DNA of 43,533 nt from Richelia sinica FACHB-800 (GTDB lineage: Bacteria > Cyanobacteriota > Cyanobacteriia > Cyanobacteriales > Nostocaceae). This document shows, one piece after another, positions 17,657-26,454 of the stretch. A model generated the notes under the pieces. That model ran no database searches. It was not told the origin of the DNA and worked only from the letters and a program-made list of their open reading frames with translations. The first letter of the stretch is position 1. Every line of letters begins with the position of its first letter. The translations under genes and the position numbers were made by a program. Location of the stretch: NCBI RefSeq assembly GCF_014698825.1, contig NZ_JACJTT010000044.1, positions 1 through 43,533 of the forward strand. The letters are read 5' to 3'.

Positions 17657-19108
17657 TCAGATATTACCTGCTTGAAAAATCTGTTGTGCAGTCAAATTTA
17701 ATTCTGGAAAAGTTGGGGATATTATCTTTTCATTATCTTTAAATTGCTGTACTTGGTACTCACCTTCAATCAATAAGTAAATAGATATCGTAGGCTGTTT
17801 AGGACTACCTATATAGCGAACACCACCTAAACCTAAATAATCAATAATCCAATATTCAGGGATGCCAATCTCTTCATAATCTCGTAATTTAGTCAAATAG
17901 TCATCACGCCAATTAGTGCTAACAACTTCAATAATTAAGGGAATAGATGCAGCTTGAGTTACAGTTGATTGTTTTTGCCAAAGTGGTTCATTGACTAAAT
18001 TGGTTCGATTTAATAATAAAATATCCGGTACATAACCTGATTCACTTTCAGGTGGTTTGACTAATGCTTGTTTAGGAATGGAGTAAAACAGATTTAATCT
18101 ATCAAATTCTACAGTTATTTTTCTAGCTGTAAAACCTATGATATCTTCCTGTTCATTCAAGAAACATTTTTCATTCTTTAGTTTATCTACAGAGAAAGCA
18201 TAACCTATTCCTACATTAGCAGATCGTTCAATCTGTTTAGCGATTTCTAGTAAATTAGCATTATTTTGTGACAATTTCTCTATAATTCCTTCTATGGTGT
18301 CTCTATAATTTATGTTATCTTGTATTTTGTTATATCCTCTCTCAAAAATTCCTTTATTAAATATGGCATCATTAATTCTTTTTTCAATTTCTTTATCTTG
18401 TTGTTGTATGAAAGATAATCTTGTTGAATCTAGAAAGTCTATATTGTTTTTAACAACAGAATAAAAGGAACTAAAATTTTTATCTAAACCTGTTTCTTTG
18501 CGAGTAATAATGCCAATAACTTTGTGTGTAATTGGATCTATAAGTGGACTTCCTGAATTGCCACTATTGACACTTGCATCAATCTGTATAATATGACTAC
18601 GATTCCTTTCATTAAAAGATGATATAATGCCTGTATGGCAAGTAAGTTGAAAATTATCAAAATGATATCCCAGGAAAAAAATAGGTTCTCCTATTCTTTT
18701 GTTTTCATGAATTCCAAATGAAAAATTATATAATTTTAATTTTTCTTCTCTTAGTTCAGGAATATCAAAAACAATATAATCATTTTTATTTTCTTCACTC
18801 AATGCCTGAATAAATGAACCATCTCTTTTCTCTCCTTTATTAGTTAAACCTGAAAAATAACCATCTTCATCACGTTCTAATTCAATTATTCCATTTAAAG
18901 GTTTATTGCGATCACTGTCATAAGTTTTTAAAACTATTTTTGATTCTTTCGGTGCTTGATAGACAACATGATAATTTGTGACTAAATAGCCATTAACCAT
19001 GAATCCAGTCCCAGATGAAACTCGTTCTCCATCGAAGTTTATATGAATAATATGAATGATTCCTGATTGAACTTTTTCTACAATATCCGCAATAGAATTA
19101 TTTTCCAT
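17657..19108 (-). CDS. Trypsin-like serine protease fused to a Uma2-type nuclease domain
   Basis: A 483-residue two-domain protein. Residues about 5-225 are a cytoplasmic trypsin-like protease without signal peptide: GTGFMVNGYLVTNYHVV (His47), NDYIVFDI (probably Asp110) and VNSGNSGSPLI (Ser185). A charged helical linker follows (about 230-320). The C terminus, about 325-483, is a Uma2-type PD-(D/E)XK domain: YVPDILLL (Asp362), LIIEVVS (Glu394), Lys407, then IPEYWIIDYLGLGGV. Its last 120 residues closely resemble the adjacent free Uma2 protein, but the first 40 residues of the Uma2 fold, including the YELADGE strand, are missing. Trypsin-like domains fused to effectors are known in bacterial conflict systems; whether this is one is inference. 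It lies 36 bases downstream of the Uma2 gene, same strand. Confidence 0.8.
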   Translation of the reverse strand: MENNSIADIVEKVQSGIIHIIHINFDGERVSSGTGFMVNGYLVTNYHVVYQAPKESKIVLKTYDSDRNKPLNGIIELERDEDGYFSGLTNKGEKRDGSFIQALSEENKNDYIVFDIPELREEKLKLYNFSFGIHENKRIGEPIFFLGYHFDNFQLTCHTGIISSFNERNRSHIIQIDASVNSGNSGSPLIDPITHKVIGIITRKETGLDKNFSSFYSVVKNNIDFLDSTRLSFIQQQDKEIEKRINDAIFNKGIFERGYNKIQDNINYRDTIEGIIEKLSQNNANLLEIAKQIERSANVGIGYAFSVDKLKNEKCFLNEQEDIIGFTARKITVEFDRLNLFYSIPKQALVKPPESESGYVPDILLLNRTNLVNEPLWQKQSTVTQAASIPLIIEVVSTNWRDDYLTKLRDYEEIGIPEYWIIDYLGLGGVRYIGSPKQPTISIYLLIEGEYQVQQFKDNEKIISPTFPELNLTAQQIFQAGNI

Positions 19109-19144
19109 ATATTAATTATTCCTTTAATGCTAATACAAAAAAGA

Positions 19145-19720
19145 TTATCTTGGCATAACATCATCTAATCGCAGTTGCAGCGAAGGTAAAAGAGGAGATT
19201 TAATAAACTCACCTAAACGATATTTTTGCTGGCTGTAATCTTCACCAATTAGTTGACAAACTGTAAATGTCGGTTGTTTTGGTTTACCCATAAAAACTAC
19301 TCCACCCAACCCACGATAATCAACAATCCAATATTCAGGAATTCCTAATACAGCGTATTCTTCAACTTTACGTGCATAATATTTTTCCCAGGTTGTACTC
19401 ACCACCTCAACTACTAATTTAATTGATTGTCCTAAAGCAATAACTGGTTCGTTTTCCCAAAAAGGTTCGTGGTGAAGCAGCGTTTCATTTAATACTACAA
19501 TATCAGGACGACGGGCTGTGGTGGTTTCTGCAAAAGGACGGATAAGACAGGTGCGAGGAATAAACCAGGGAAGTTGGGCCTCAGTGATGGCAATACCCAG
19601 TTTAGTTGCCAGTTTACCAGCAACAGCTTCATGGGGGCCAGTTGGTTCCATGTCAATCAATTCTCCATCAGCAAGTTCATAGTGGGGGTTATTACCGTAT
19701 TGGATGAGGAATTCTGCCAA
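19145..19720 (-). CDS. Uma2-family endonuclease-like protein
   Basis: A 191-residue Uma2 (DUF820) protein of the PD-(D/E)XK nuclease fold, abundant in cyanobacteria and of unclear function. Visible elements: YELADGELIDMEPTGPHEAVAG at the N terminus, RRPDIVVL (Asp73), LVVEVVS (Glu105), Lys118 and IPEYWIVDYRGLGGV. The start is unusual. The TTG at 19720 has no ribosome-binding site, whereas the family-like residues FTKPLT extend upstream to an ATA at 19750. There AGGTGA is suitably placed, and an in-frame TGA follows just upstream. A former ATG may have mutated to ATA. It is followed 36 bases later by the protease-Uma2 fusion. Confidence 0.8.
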   Translation of the reverse strand: MAEFLIQYGNNPHYELADGELIDMEPTGPHEAVAGKLATKLGIAITEAQLPWFIPRTCLIRPFAETTTARRPDIVVLNETLLHHEPFWENEPVIALGQSIKLVVEVVSTTWEKYYARKVEEYAVLGIPEYWIVDYRGLGGVVFMGKPKQPTFTVCQLIGEDYSQQKYRLGEFIKSPLLPSLQLRLDDVMPR

Positions 19721-19831
19721 GGTTAATGGTTTTGTGAATGCTTGAACTATAATTCACCTACATCTCTAGCTGCCATTATTGTAACTGGACGGTTTTGAGT
19801 ACATAATTCTGATTATTCATCCCGTTCTTGA

Positions 19832-19881
19832 GTGGTTTTACTCATGCAAATTTACTTAGATATCTGTTAGAGATTCTAAAG
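19832..19881. repeat. Right copy of the 50-base imperfect direct repeat
   Basis: Matches 17444-17493 at about 80% with no gaps. On the minus strand it keeps an ATG and a few HIT-like codons (MSKTTQ) before diverging into a stop, so it looks like a fragment of the HIT gene's 5' end. It ends 20 bases before the yifB start codon. Confidence 0.75.
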
Positions 19882-19901
19882 GGTTACAGGTAAAGTCAGA
19901 A

Positions 19902-21431
19902 ATGTTAGCTAGGGTTTGGAGTGCGTCAATTTTTGGTATTGATGCGGTGAAAGTCGGGGTAGAAGTGGATGTTTCCGGGGGTTTACCGGGAATTGTGGTG
20001 TTGGGTTTACCTGATTCAGCAATTCAGGAATCAAAGGAAAGGGTAAAAGCGACTTTGAAAAATGCCGGTTTTGCTTTTCCCCAAAGAAAGATTGTAATTA
20101 ACCTGACTCCAGCAGATTTACGTAAGGAAGGGCCGTCTTTTGATTTGCCTATCAGTGTGGGAATTTTAGCGGCTTCGGAACAAGTCAGGGCTGATTTGTT
20201 AGGAGATTTTCTGTTTTTAGGGGAAATGTCCCTAGATGGTAGTTTACGTCCTGTAGCGGGGGTGCTACCGATAGCAGCTACGGCACAAAAAATGGGCATT
20301 TCTGGGTTGGTGGTGCCAGCAGATAATGCCCAAGAAGCTGCGGTAGTGGAAGGATTGGCTGTCTATGGATGTCAAAATATATCTGAGGTGGTAAATTTAT
20401 TAAATAATCCTGGACGTTATCAACCTGTTCAGTTTCAAAATCGTGAGTATGGTGAACAGGTGTTGTCTGGAGGAGTAGATTTACAGGATGTCAAAGGACA
20501 AGCCCATGCGCGTCGGGCTTTGGAAATTGCAGCTGCCGGCGGACACAATCTGATATTCGTAGGGCCACCTGGTAGTGGCAAAACTATGTTAGCTAGACGC
20601 TTACCGGGAATATTACCCCCACTTTCTTTTTCTGAGTCTTTGGAAGTGACGCGGATTCATTCGGTGGCTGGGTTGTTGAAAAATCGTGGTACTCTGGTAT
20701 GCGATCGCCCTTTTCGCAGTCCCCATCATTCTGCATCCGGGCCTTCTTTGGTAGGTGGTGGGAGTTTTCCTCGTCCTGGTGAAATTTCTTTATCCCACAG
20801 AGGTATTTTATTTTTAGATGAATTAACAGAGTTTAAACGGGATGTGTTGGAATTTCTCCGTCAACCCTTGGAAGATGGTTATGTGACCATTTCTCGGACT
20901 CGACAGTCAGTGATGTTTCCGGCCCAGTTTACTTTGGTAGCTAGTACCAATCCCTGCCCTTGTGGTTACTATGGTGATACGATTCAAGCCTGTACCTGTT
21001 CTCCCCGACAACGAGAACAATATTGGGCAAAACTGTCTGGGCCATTGATGGATAGAATTGATTTACAAGTAGCGGTAAATCGTTTAAAACCAGAGGAAAT
21101 CACTCAACAAGCTACGGGAGAATCATCTGAGTCTGTACGCAAAAGGGTACAACAGGCACGCGATCGCGCTATAATTCGGTTCCAAGGTGAAGGAAATCTG
21201 CGATGTAATGCCCAAATGCAAAGCCGTCACCTACAGCGATGGTGTCAGTTAGATGACGGAAGTCGGAACTTATTAGAAGCTGCTATTAAAAAGTTAGGCT
21301 TATCTGCTAGAGCTAGCGATCGCATTCTCAAGGTAGCACGGACTATTGCCGATTTGGCAGGGGATGAAAATCTTAAACCCCAATATGTTGCTGAAGCTAT
21401 TCAGTATCGGACAATTGACCGAATGCAGTGA
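19902..21431 (+). CDS. YifB/ComM family Mg-chelatase-like AAA+ ATPase
   Basis: A 509-residue protein with the complete family architecture. The N-terminal ChlI-like domain (about 1-175) includes VEVDVSGGLPGIVVLGLPDSAIQESKERV. The AAA+ core has Walker A GPPGSGKT (221-228), Walker B GILFLDE (301-307) and the sensor region FTLVASTNPCPCGYYGD with a cysteine cluster. The C-terminal helical domain ends RASDRILKVARTIADL. ComM of this family is a helicase promoting branch migration during natural transformation in other bacteria; that role here is by homology. The start is the ATG at 19902, just after the right-hand direct repeat. Confidence 0.93.
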   Translation: MLARVWSASIFGIDAVKVGVEVDVSGGLPGIVVLGLPDSAIQESKERVKATLKNAGFAFPQRKIVINLTPADLRKEGPSFDLPISVGILAASEQVRADLLGDFLFLGEMSLDGSLRPVAGVLPIAATAQKMGISGLVVPADNAQEAAVVEGLAVYGCQNISEVVNLLNNPGRYQPVQFQNREYGEQVLSGGVDLQDVKGQAHARRALEIAAAGGHNLIFVGPPGSGKTMLARRLPGILPPLSFSESLEVTRIHSVAGLLKNRGTLVCDRPFRSPHHSASGPSLVGGGSFPRPGEISLSHRGILFLDELTEFKRDVLEFLRQPLEDGYVTISRTRQSVMFPAQFTLVASTNPCPCGYYGDTIQACTCSPRQREQYWAKLSGPLMDRIDLQVAVNRLKPEEITQQATGESSESVRKRVQQARDRAIIRFQGEGNLRCNAQMQSRHLQRWCQLDDGSRNLLEAAIKKLGLSARASDRILKVARTIADLAGDENLKPQYVAEAIQYRTIDRMQ

Positions 21432-21437
21432 ATCTAT

Positions 21438-21986
21438 TTAGGGATATCTTTTACTACCCGCACCCACTACACCGATTTTATGACGATAGGAAAGTTCTGC
21501 CCCAAACCACCCGGAAATGCTGGTTAATGTCCCCACAATTAAGGAAAGTAATAAACCCCAAGGTAAAATTCGTCCTTCTATATTTCCCCAGCGCAGAGAA
21601 AAGTTAATTACTGTAAATAATAGTAAAGAAATATTCAAAATCATGTGCGCCCAACCTGCGGCACGTTTGCGGACTCTTTCAATTTGTAAAAAGTCGCTCA
21701 TCCCAATGACCGCAGCTATGATTCCTGTGAATAATCCTAATCCAATTAACCAAAAAGAAGCTCTAGCCCAAAAAACGTCACGGGTTAACCAATAGCCAAA
21801 ATCACTCCCTAAAGCTGCGGCTAAAAAGGCGATGGGAAAGATTATACTCAGAGGATGGAGAGGATGTCCAGCGATCGCTACTGTACTGGGTACACCACTA
21901 TCTTGATATTCTCGATCATCGCTTTCAATAATGGGTGGAATATGAGGAAAAGGAGTAGAAGTTGTTTCTGTTGTTGTTGTGTCCAT
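21438..21986 (-). CDS. DUF2231 domain membrane protein
   Basis: A 182-residue protein with four predicted membrane helices. The family opening VAIAGHPLHPLSIIFPIAFLAAALGSDFGYW (about 37-67) is followed by helices around 75-97, 115-133 and 140-160. DUF2231 proteins are small membrane proteins of unknown function, some with heme-binding suggestions. It is convergent with yifB (6 bases apart) and directly downstream of the DUF2993 gene, 18 bases away, on the same strand. Confidence 0.85.
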   Translation of the reverse strand: MDTTTTETTSTPFPHIPPIIESDDREYQDSGVPSTVAIAGHPLHPLSIIFPIAFLAAALGSDFGYWLTRDVFWARASFWLIGLGLFTGIIAAVIGMSDFLQIERVRKRAAGWAHMILNISLLLFTVINFSLRWGNIEGRILPWGLLLSLIVGTLTSISGWFGAELSYRHKIGVVGAGSKRYP

Positions 21987-22004
21987 AATTTTGCATCCAA
22001 ATGA

Positions 22005-22751
22005 TTAAGCAGTAGGAATTTGGGCAACATCAGCTGCCGCTTGCAAGGTGAGTTTTCCTGTATCCACCTCTAATTGGTTCACCCGCAGACTCATGCCTTC
22101 TAAATCAAAATTACTCAAATCTAAAATTTCACTGGTTGCATCAATTAAAGCCTGGGTTAATTGTGGTGAAACTTCCTGGTTTTGAGAACTTTCTACATCT
22201 TTTAAATAAACAGTTTTTCCATCAGCACTAATTTCAGGAACTGCTGAAAATGCCACTTTTTCAACTACTCCTGTATCGACCACTAAAACGCTGGCATCGA
22301 TACTGACTTTACCGTTACCAGGTAAATCAAAATTCACATGTTCGGGAGAAATTTTTGTAGTTTGTCCATTAATTAAAATCTGCTGATTTTGCAATTGATT
22401 GCGAACATATTCTGAGTTAAATGCCCGATTTATATCTGCTGCGGTTAACACCACCCTAGCCTTACCCATAGCAGGTTTAGTCAGTTCTATTTTGCCTAAA
22501 GCTACACTCAGAGGATTGATAGCCACATTGTTGATTTGCATATCCATTTCTGCCATGCGGAGGTCTTTTTGCATAACGAGACCTTCACCCGCAATGGATA
22601 CCGCTTCTACCTCTCCTTGAACTAATTTTAGAGGTTCAGCTTTGATGTTGACATCTAAATTTTCTACTGCATCTAACTGACTAGATATGCCCATTTCTGC
22701 CACTTTATTCAGTGCTTGTTCTCCTATTCCAGGACTTTCTGGCATTATCAA
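22005..22751 (-). CDS. DUF2993 (LmeA-like) protein
   Basis: A 248-residue protein of the DUF2993 family common in cyanobacteria and actinobacteria. Family features are GIGEQALNKVAEMGISSQLDAVENLDVNIKAEPLKLVQGEVEAVSIAGEGLVM, the repeated beta strands, and VVLTAADINRAFNSEYVRNQL in the middle. Mycobacterial LmeA is a phospholipid-binding periplasmic protein. This copy has no obvious signal peptide, which is usual for the cyanobacterial members. It lies 18 bases upstream of the DUF2231 gene, likely cotranscribed, and is divergent from the hemerythrin gene. Confidence 0.85.
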   Translation of the reverse strand: MIMPESPGIGEQALNKVAEMGISSQLDAVENLDVNIKAEPLKLVQGEVEAVSIAGEGLVMQKDLRMAEMDMQINNVAINPLSVALGKIELTKPAMGKARVVLTAADINRAFNSEYVRNQLQNQQILINGQTTKISPEHVNFDLPGNGKVSIDASVLVVDTGVVEKVAFSAVPEISADGKTVYLKDVESSQNQEVSPQLTQALIDATSEILDLSNFDLEGMSLRVNQLEVDTGKLTLQAAADVAQIPTA

Positions 22752-23081
22752 TTATTCTCCTCTGAACAATTCTGGTCTGGTATCAGCTACCTGATGTATC
22801 TGTAGAGTCAACCCAAAATCGAAAATCTCAACTCCAAAATCAGATGACTATCTTTGAGTCAATCTAGAAAAATCAAAATCATAATTTATCTATCCATAGA
22901 TGGAACCAGCAAATAATATTATCTTTCTCTGAGAATAACCACAGTTTTTAGACGTAAAATCTGGTTTTATATCTATAGTTGAATCTAGCGATCGCTCAAA
23001 AGAAAGATGGAAGACAATTTATCTTTGTGGCAACCTGAGATAGGCGATACATTCCCTATCAATATTTGAGGAGAAACTAAA
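22752..23081. other. Divergent promoter region
   Basis: The 330 bases between the divergent DUF2993 and hemerythrin genes. AT-rich, with one HIP1 site near 22988 and a GAGGAG-type ribosome-binding site about 10 bases before the ATG at 23082. No remnant gene or RNA is evident. Confidence 0.45.
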
Positions 23082-24134
23082 ATGGTTACCACATTAGATG
23101 ATACAAAACGTAATGCTATTGGTGCAAAATTAGCTGGAATGAAATTAATTCAGCAGTTGTTAATTGATAACGAACAACAGTTTATTAGAGAATGTAGTGA
23201 TGGAGAAATAGTTGAAAATCTCCGCAGGATGCTGGATGATGATCAAAAAAATCAAGGTATTTTAGCAACCGTAATTGTTCAATATGGTATTCAAGCACAA
23301 CCAAAAGAAAATTTACAAGATTTAGTGCAGCAAATACGCCAATTAATGGAAGGTAACGAATTAAGTTTTTCTGAAAAAGTATTTCAACATGAATTACTTA
23401 AACATCAACAAGTAATGACTGGTTTAGTAATTCACAAAGCTGCTCAAAAAGTAGGGGCTGATGTCATGGCTGCAATTGGCCCTTTAAATACTATTAATTT
23501 TGAAAACCGCGCGCACCAAGAACAATTAAAAGGTATTTTAGAAATTTTGGCAGTGCGAGAACTGACAGGACAAGAAGCAGACCAGGGCATTTGGGCCAGA
23601 GTTCAAGATGCCATTGCGGCTATTAGCGGTGCTGTTGGTAGTGCTGTTACCCAAAGTTCCGATAAACAGGATATGAATATTCAAGATGTTCTCCGTATGG
23701 ATCACAACAAAGTGAATATTCTATTTACAGAATTGCTACAAAGTAATAACCCTCAAAAAATTCAAGAATACTTTGGGCAAATTGTTAAAGATTTGAGTGC
23801 TCATGCTCATGCAGAAGAAGAGGTTGTTTATCCTAGAGTCAGACCTTTTTACGGTGAAGCCAACACCCAAGAATTGTATGATGAACAAGCTAGGTGGCCC
23901 ATTGTCTTTGAACAACTCCAATCCCTGAGTCCTTCTGCACCTGAATTCAAAGATAGAATCAGACAGTTAATGGAAGAAGTTATGGATCATGTGCGTCAAG
24001 AAGAAAGCACCATGTTTGCCGCAATTCGTAATAATTTAAATACTCAAGAAACTGAGGAATTAGCTACTCAATTTAAATCAGCTAAAAGCAGAATTCAGAA
24101 AGAAATTGCAAGAACTAGGGGAGCAAACGTTTAA
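23082..24134 (+). CDS. Hemerythrin HHE-domain protein with ferritin-like N-terminal domain
   Basis: A 350-residue helical protein. Residues about 5-165 form a four-helix region rich in His/Glu (FQHELLKHQQVMTGLVIHKAAQ), resembling ferritin-like regions. Residues about 198-318 form a hemerythrin-type HHE domain with candidate ligands His208 (RMDHNK), His241/His243 and Glu247 (HAHAEEEVVYP), and His303/Glu307 (MDHVRQEES). The EH pair expected in the third helix is not seen (DEQARWP instead), so the di-iron site may be incomplete. Hemerythrin proteins bind oxygen, NO or iron; the role here is unknown. A strong terminator hairpin follows at 24197. Confidence 0.8.
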   Translation: MVTTLDDTKRNAIGAKLAGMKLIQQLLIDNEQQFIRECSDGEIVENLRRMLDDDQKNQGILATVIVQYGIQAQPKENLQDLVQQIRQLMEGNELSFSEKVFQHELLKHQQVMTGLVIHKAAQKVGADVMAAIGPLNTINFENRAHQEQLKGILEILAVRELTGQEADQGIWARVQDAIAAISGAVGSAVTQSSDKQDMNIQDVLRMDHNKVNILFTELLQSNNPQKIQEYFGQIVKDLSAHAHAEEEVVYPRVRPFYGEANTQELYDEQARWPIVFEQLQSLSPSAPEFKDRIRQLMEEVMDHVRQEESTMFAAIRNNLNTQETEELATQFKSAKSRIQKEIARTRGANV

Positions 24135-24196
24135 TCAACTGCCAGTGGAAGATTGTTAATGTAAAAATATCAGCGTAGTGAAGATTGTTAAGTAAA

Positions 24197-24234
24197 CAGA
24201 AAATCGCATTGTCAAGAGTCAGTGCGATTTTCTG
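24197..24234 (+). terminator. Terminator-like hairpin after the hemerythrin gene
   Basis: CAGAAAATCGCA at 24197-24208 pairs perfectly with TGCGATTTTCTG at 24223-24234 (12 bp, 14-base loop). Because the stem includes AAAA/TTTT it could work in either direction, ending the hemerythrin gene and the convergent NusG-N-like gene. Confidence 0.65.
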
Positions 24235-24372
24235 CAATTGACAACTATATCTCGGTCATAGTTTAACATTGATTCAATTTTTATGACCTGGATAGTTACT
24301 CTCTAAGTGCAGTAATTTCTTTTTACCTACTACCCCAGTGGTAATTTGGGATTGGTAAAAGGCTAATCACGA

Positions 24373-24687
24373 TTAGCCAATTCCTAACATGCGATTTACC
24401 TGGGCTGATGGTAATGGTTTACGCTCTATAGCTTGAAAACATTCTATTTTTTGTAAATGTAAATAAGCATTTCTAAAGTTACTAAGATTCATTAATACTA
24501 TATCTTCATATATGGTATCTTGAGGCGATCTCACATCTACAAATAACTCTTGTAACTGATTTTGCTGAATGGCAATTTTTAAATATTTTAAAAATACTTC
24601 CCGTTTTTTAGAACGGACATTAACCAAATACCAAGTATTATTTGTTTGTTCTGTCATTTCTGAAGCTTTTGGTTCAATGGGTGCCAT
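24373..24687 (-). CDS. Small NusG N-terminal (NGN)-like protein
   Basis: A 104-residue protein. TWYLVNVRSKKREVFLKYLKIAIQQNQ near residue 18 resembles the first strand and helix of the NusG NGN domain. LFVDVRSPQDTIYEDIVLMNLSNFRNAYLHLQKIECFQAIERKPLP fits the rest of that fold. No KOW domain follows, so it is not a normal NusG. Free NGN-type proteins can act as RfaH/LoaP-like specialised elongation regulators, but those normally keep KOW. Conservation in cyanobacteria seems likely from memory but is unchecked. It stands alone between two terminator-like or AT-rich gaps. Confidence 0.55.
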   Translation of the reverse strand: MAPIEPKASEMTEQTNNTWYLVNVRSKKREVFLKYLKIAIQQNQLQELFVDVRSPQDTIYEDIVLMNLSNFRNAYLHLQKIECFQAIERKPLPSAQVNRMLGIG

Positions 24688-25003
24688 GATTTAAAATGTC
24701 TGATTCTAAGGCTAGGGTCGAAATTAAAAACCAGAAATTTATTTATATGCAAATATTTTTTGCCAGGTTTTTAATAATGTGATTATAGCATTAATTTTTT
24801 CTGTAAATAATCTTATTTACGTAATTTTTATTCTTAATCAGGATTCTAAAGAATAATCAATGTATGCAATTAAATACAATAAATCCTGGAGATAGGTCAA
24901 TGGTAATTGGTAGATTGTGATCAAGAAATTATCCAGATTAATTCTATTTTTTCAATGATTAATTGCTGCCAATTACCAATAACCAACCCAGACAGTGGCC
25001 ACA
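24688..25003. other. AT-rich intergenic region, no gene seen
   Basis: Between the NGN-like gene and the M20 hydrolase, both minus strand. Strongly AT-rich, with no coding frame, repeat or clear hairpin that I could support. It should hold the promoter of the NGN-like gene. Confidence 0.4.
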
Positions 25004-26185
25004 TCATTTGCTGTTCCAGTATTTATAGGCGGCGTAAGCTAAAGTCACCACACCTGTAATCATGGCAGATTCATCAACTTCAAACAGGGGATTGTGTAAA
25101 GGGTGATTAATAATTCTATCTTTGTAGCCTACACCCAAACGAAACATAGAACCAGGGACTTTTTCTAAATACACAGAAAAATCCTCAGCCCCAAGGGATG
25201 GTTCTGGTAAAACTTGAATGCGATCGCTACTCCAGGCTTCTTCTGCTGCCGATTGTAATAATTGGGTGAGTCCATAATCATTTTGGACACTGGGTACACC
25301 TTGGCGATAATTAACTTGGTACTTTGCCCCATAGGAATTGCACACACTAGCAACAATGTTGTCAATCCAATTCGGCAATTGTGCACGGGTTTCAGGATGA
25401 AGCGATCGCACCGTACCCAATAACTCTACTTTATCCGCAATCACATTGGGCGCTCTACCGCCCTTAATTTTGCCAATACTCAACACCACTGGTCGCAACG
25501 GATTTTGTGTGCGGCTAATTGCCTGCTGTAGGGCTGTAATCACCTGTGATGCAATCCAAATTGCATCAACAGCTTCATGGGGACGGGCCCCATGTCCTGA
25601 CTCACCAAGAATCACTATCTCCAAATCATCCGCAGCCGCAGTTAAAGCACCATAACGAATGCCTATAGAGCCAGCAGGGATGGAAGGAAACACATGAACA
25701 CTAAATATGGCTCCTACCCTATCCATCGCCCCGTCTTTGACCATCCAGTTAGCTCCCTGGGCAGTTTCTTCAGCTGGTTGGAATAAAAACCTCACAGGAC
25801 CACCCAATTCTTCCGCAATTGCCGACAGCACCATGGCTGTACCTAATCCAACAGTAGTATGGACATCATGACCACAAGCGTGCATTACCCCTTCTCGTCG
25901 AGAGGCAAATTCTAACCCAGTCCGTTCTTGAATGGGCAAAGCATCCATATCCGTGCGAATTGCCAACACAGTATTGCTTGAAGGAGTTCCTTTGAGTTCA
26001 CCAATTACCCCTGTTTTGCCCACCCCTTCCTGCACATGTAAACCGCTAGAAGATAAAACACCTGCCACAAAAGCCGCAGTTTGATACTCTTGACCACTCA
26101 ATTCAGGGTGAGAGTGAATATGACGGCGAATTTCTACTAAGCGGGGTGCTATAGCAGTAGCTAAGTCCTTAATCTTAGTCAACAT
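25004..26185 (-). CDS. M20-family amidohydrolase (N-acyl-amino-acid/hippurate hydrolase type)
   Basis: A 393-residue metallohydrolase of normal length. Metal ligands: MHACGHDVHT (Cys104, His106, with His109), FLFQPAEE (Glu139/140) and the C-terminal LGAEDFSVYLEKVPG. GHGARPHEAVDAIWIASQVITALQ is the dimerisation-domain signature. It removes acyl groups from amino acids; the natural substrate (for example N-acyl amino acids or IAA conjugates) is not decided by sequence. It is followed upstream by a repeat-rich gene-free region. Confidence 0.92.
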   Translation of the reverse strand: MLTKIKDLATAIAPRLVEIRRHIHSHPELSGQEYQTAAFVAGVLSSSGLHVQEGVGKTGVIGELKGTPSSNTVLAIRTDMDALPIQERTGLEFASRREGVMHACGHDVHTTVGLGTAMVLSAIAEELGGPVRFLFQPAEETAQGANWMVKDGAMDRVGAIFSVHVFPSIPAGSIGIRYGALTAAADDLEIVILGESGHGARPHEAVDAIWIASQVITALQQAISRTQNPLRPVVLSIGKIKGGRAPNVIADKVELLGTVRSLHPETRAQLPNWIDNIVASVCNSYGAKYQVNYRQGVPSVQNDYGLTQLLQSAAEEAWSSDRIQVLPEPSLGAEDFSVYLEKVPGSMFRLGVGYKDRIINHPLHNPLFEVDESAMITGVVTLAYAAYKYWNSK

Positions 26186-26273
26186 CGGCTCAATCTTGTT
26201 TGCTCAACTTTGTTCCCATGATAAAGAAGTGTTCATGAGCAAAATGCTCTTGTCAGACAAGAGGAGTCAGTAG

Positions 26274-26327
26274 GGGCGGGTTTACAGATATCATCAACTA
26301 TGAACGAGAATTTTGGTAAACCCGCCC
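26274..26327. repeat. Inverted repeat with 12-bp arms
   Basis: GGGCGGGTTTAC at 26274-26285 and GTAAACCCGCCC at 26316-26327 enclose 30 bases. This is the usual wording of a dispersed Nostocales hairpin repeat, possibly a miniature mobile element. Just beyond it, 26345 and 26461 hold two related GCACGCTGCGCGAAC/GCCACGCTGCGTGAA sequences. Confidence 0.7.
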
Positions 26328-26400
26328 GTACAGGAGTATGCCTACGGCACGCTGCGCGAACAGGAGTTGAAAAATGTAAGAATTCAGCAGCAATGGCATG

Positions 26401-26454
26401 AATTATTCTGTAACTCCTGCAACTTCTGCAACTTCTGTAACTTCTGTCTTCTTC
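26401..26454. repeat. 9-base tandem repeat cluster, copy 1
   Basis: AATTATTCTGT followed by four units of AACTYCTGY (9 bases each) and CTTCTTC. The same block, one unit shorter, occurs at 39647-39691. It is typical of dispersed short tandem repeats in filamentous cyanobacteria. Confidence 0.8.
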
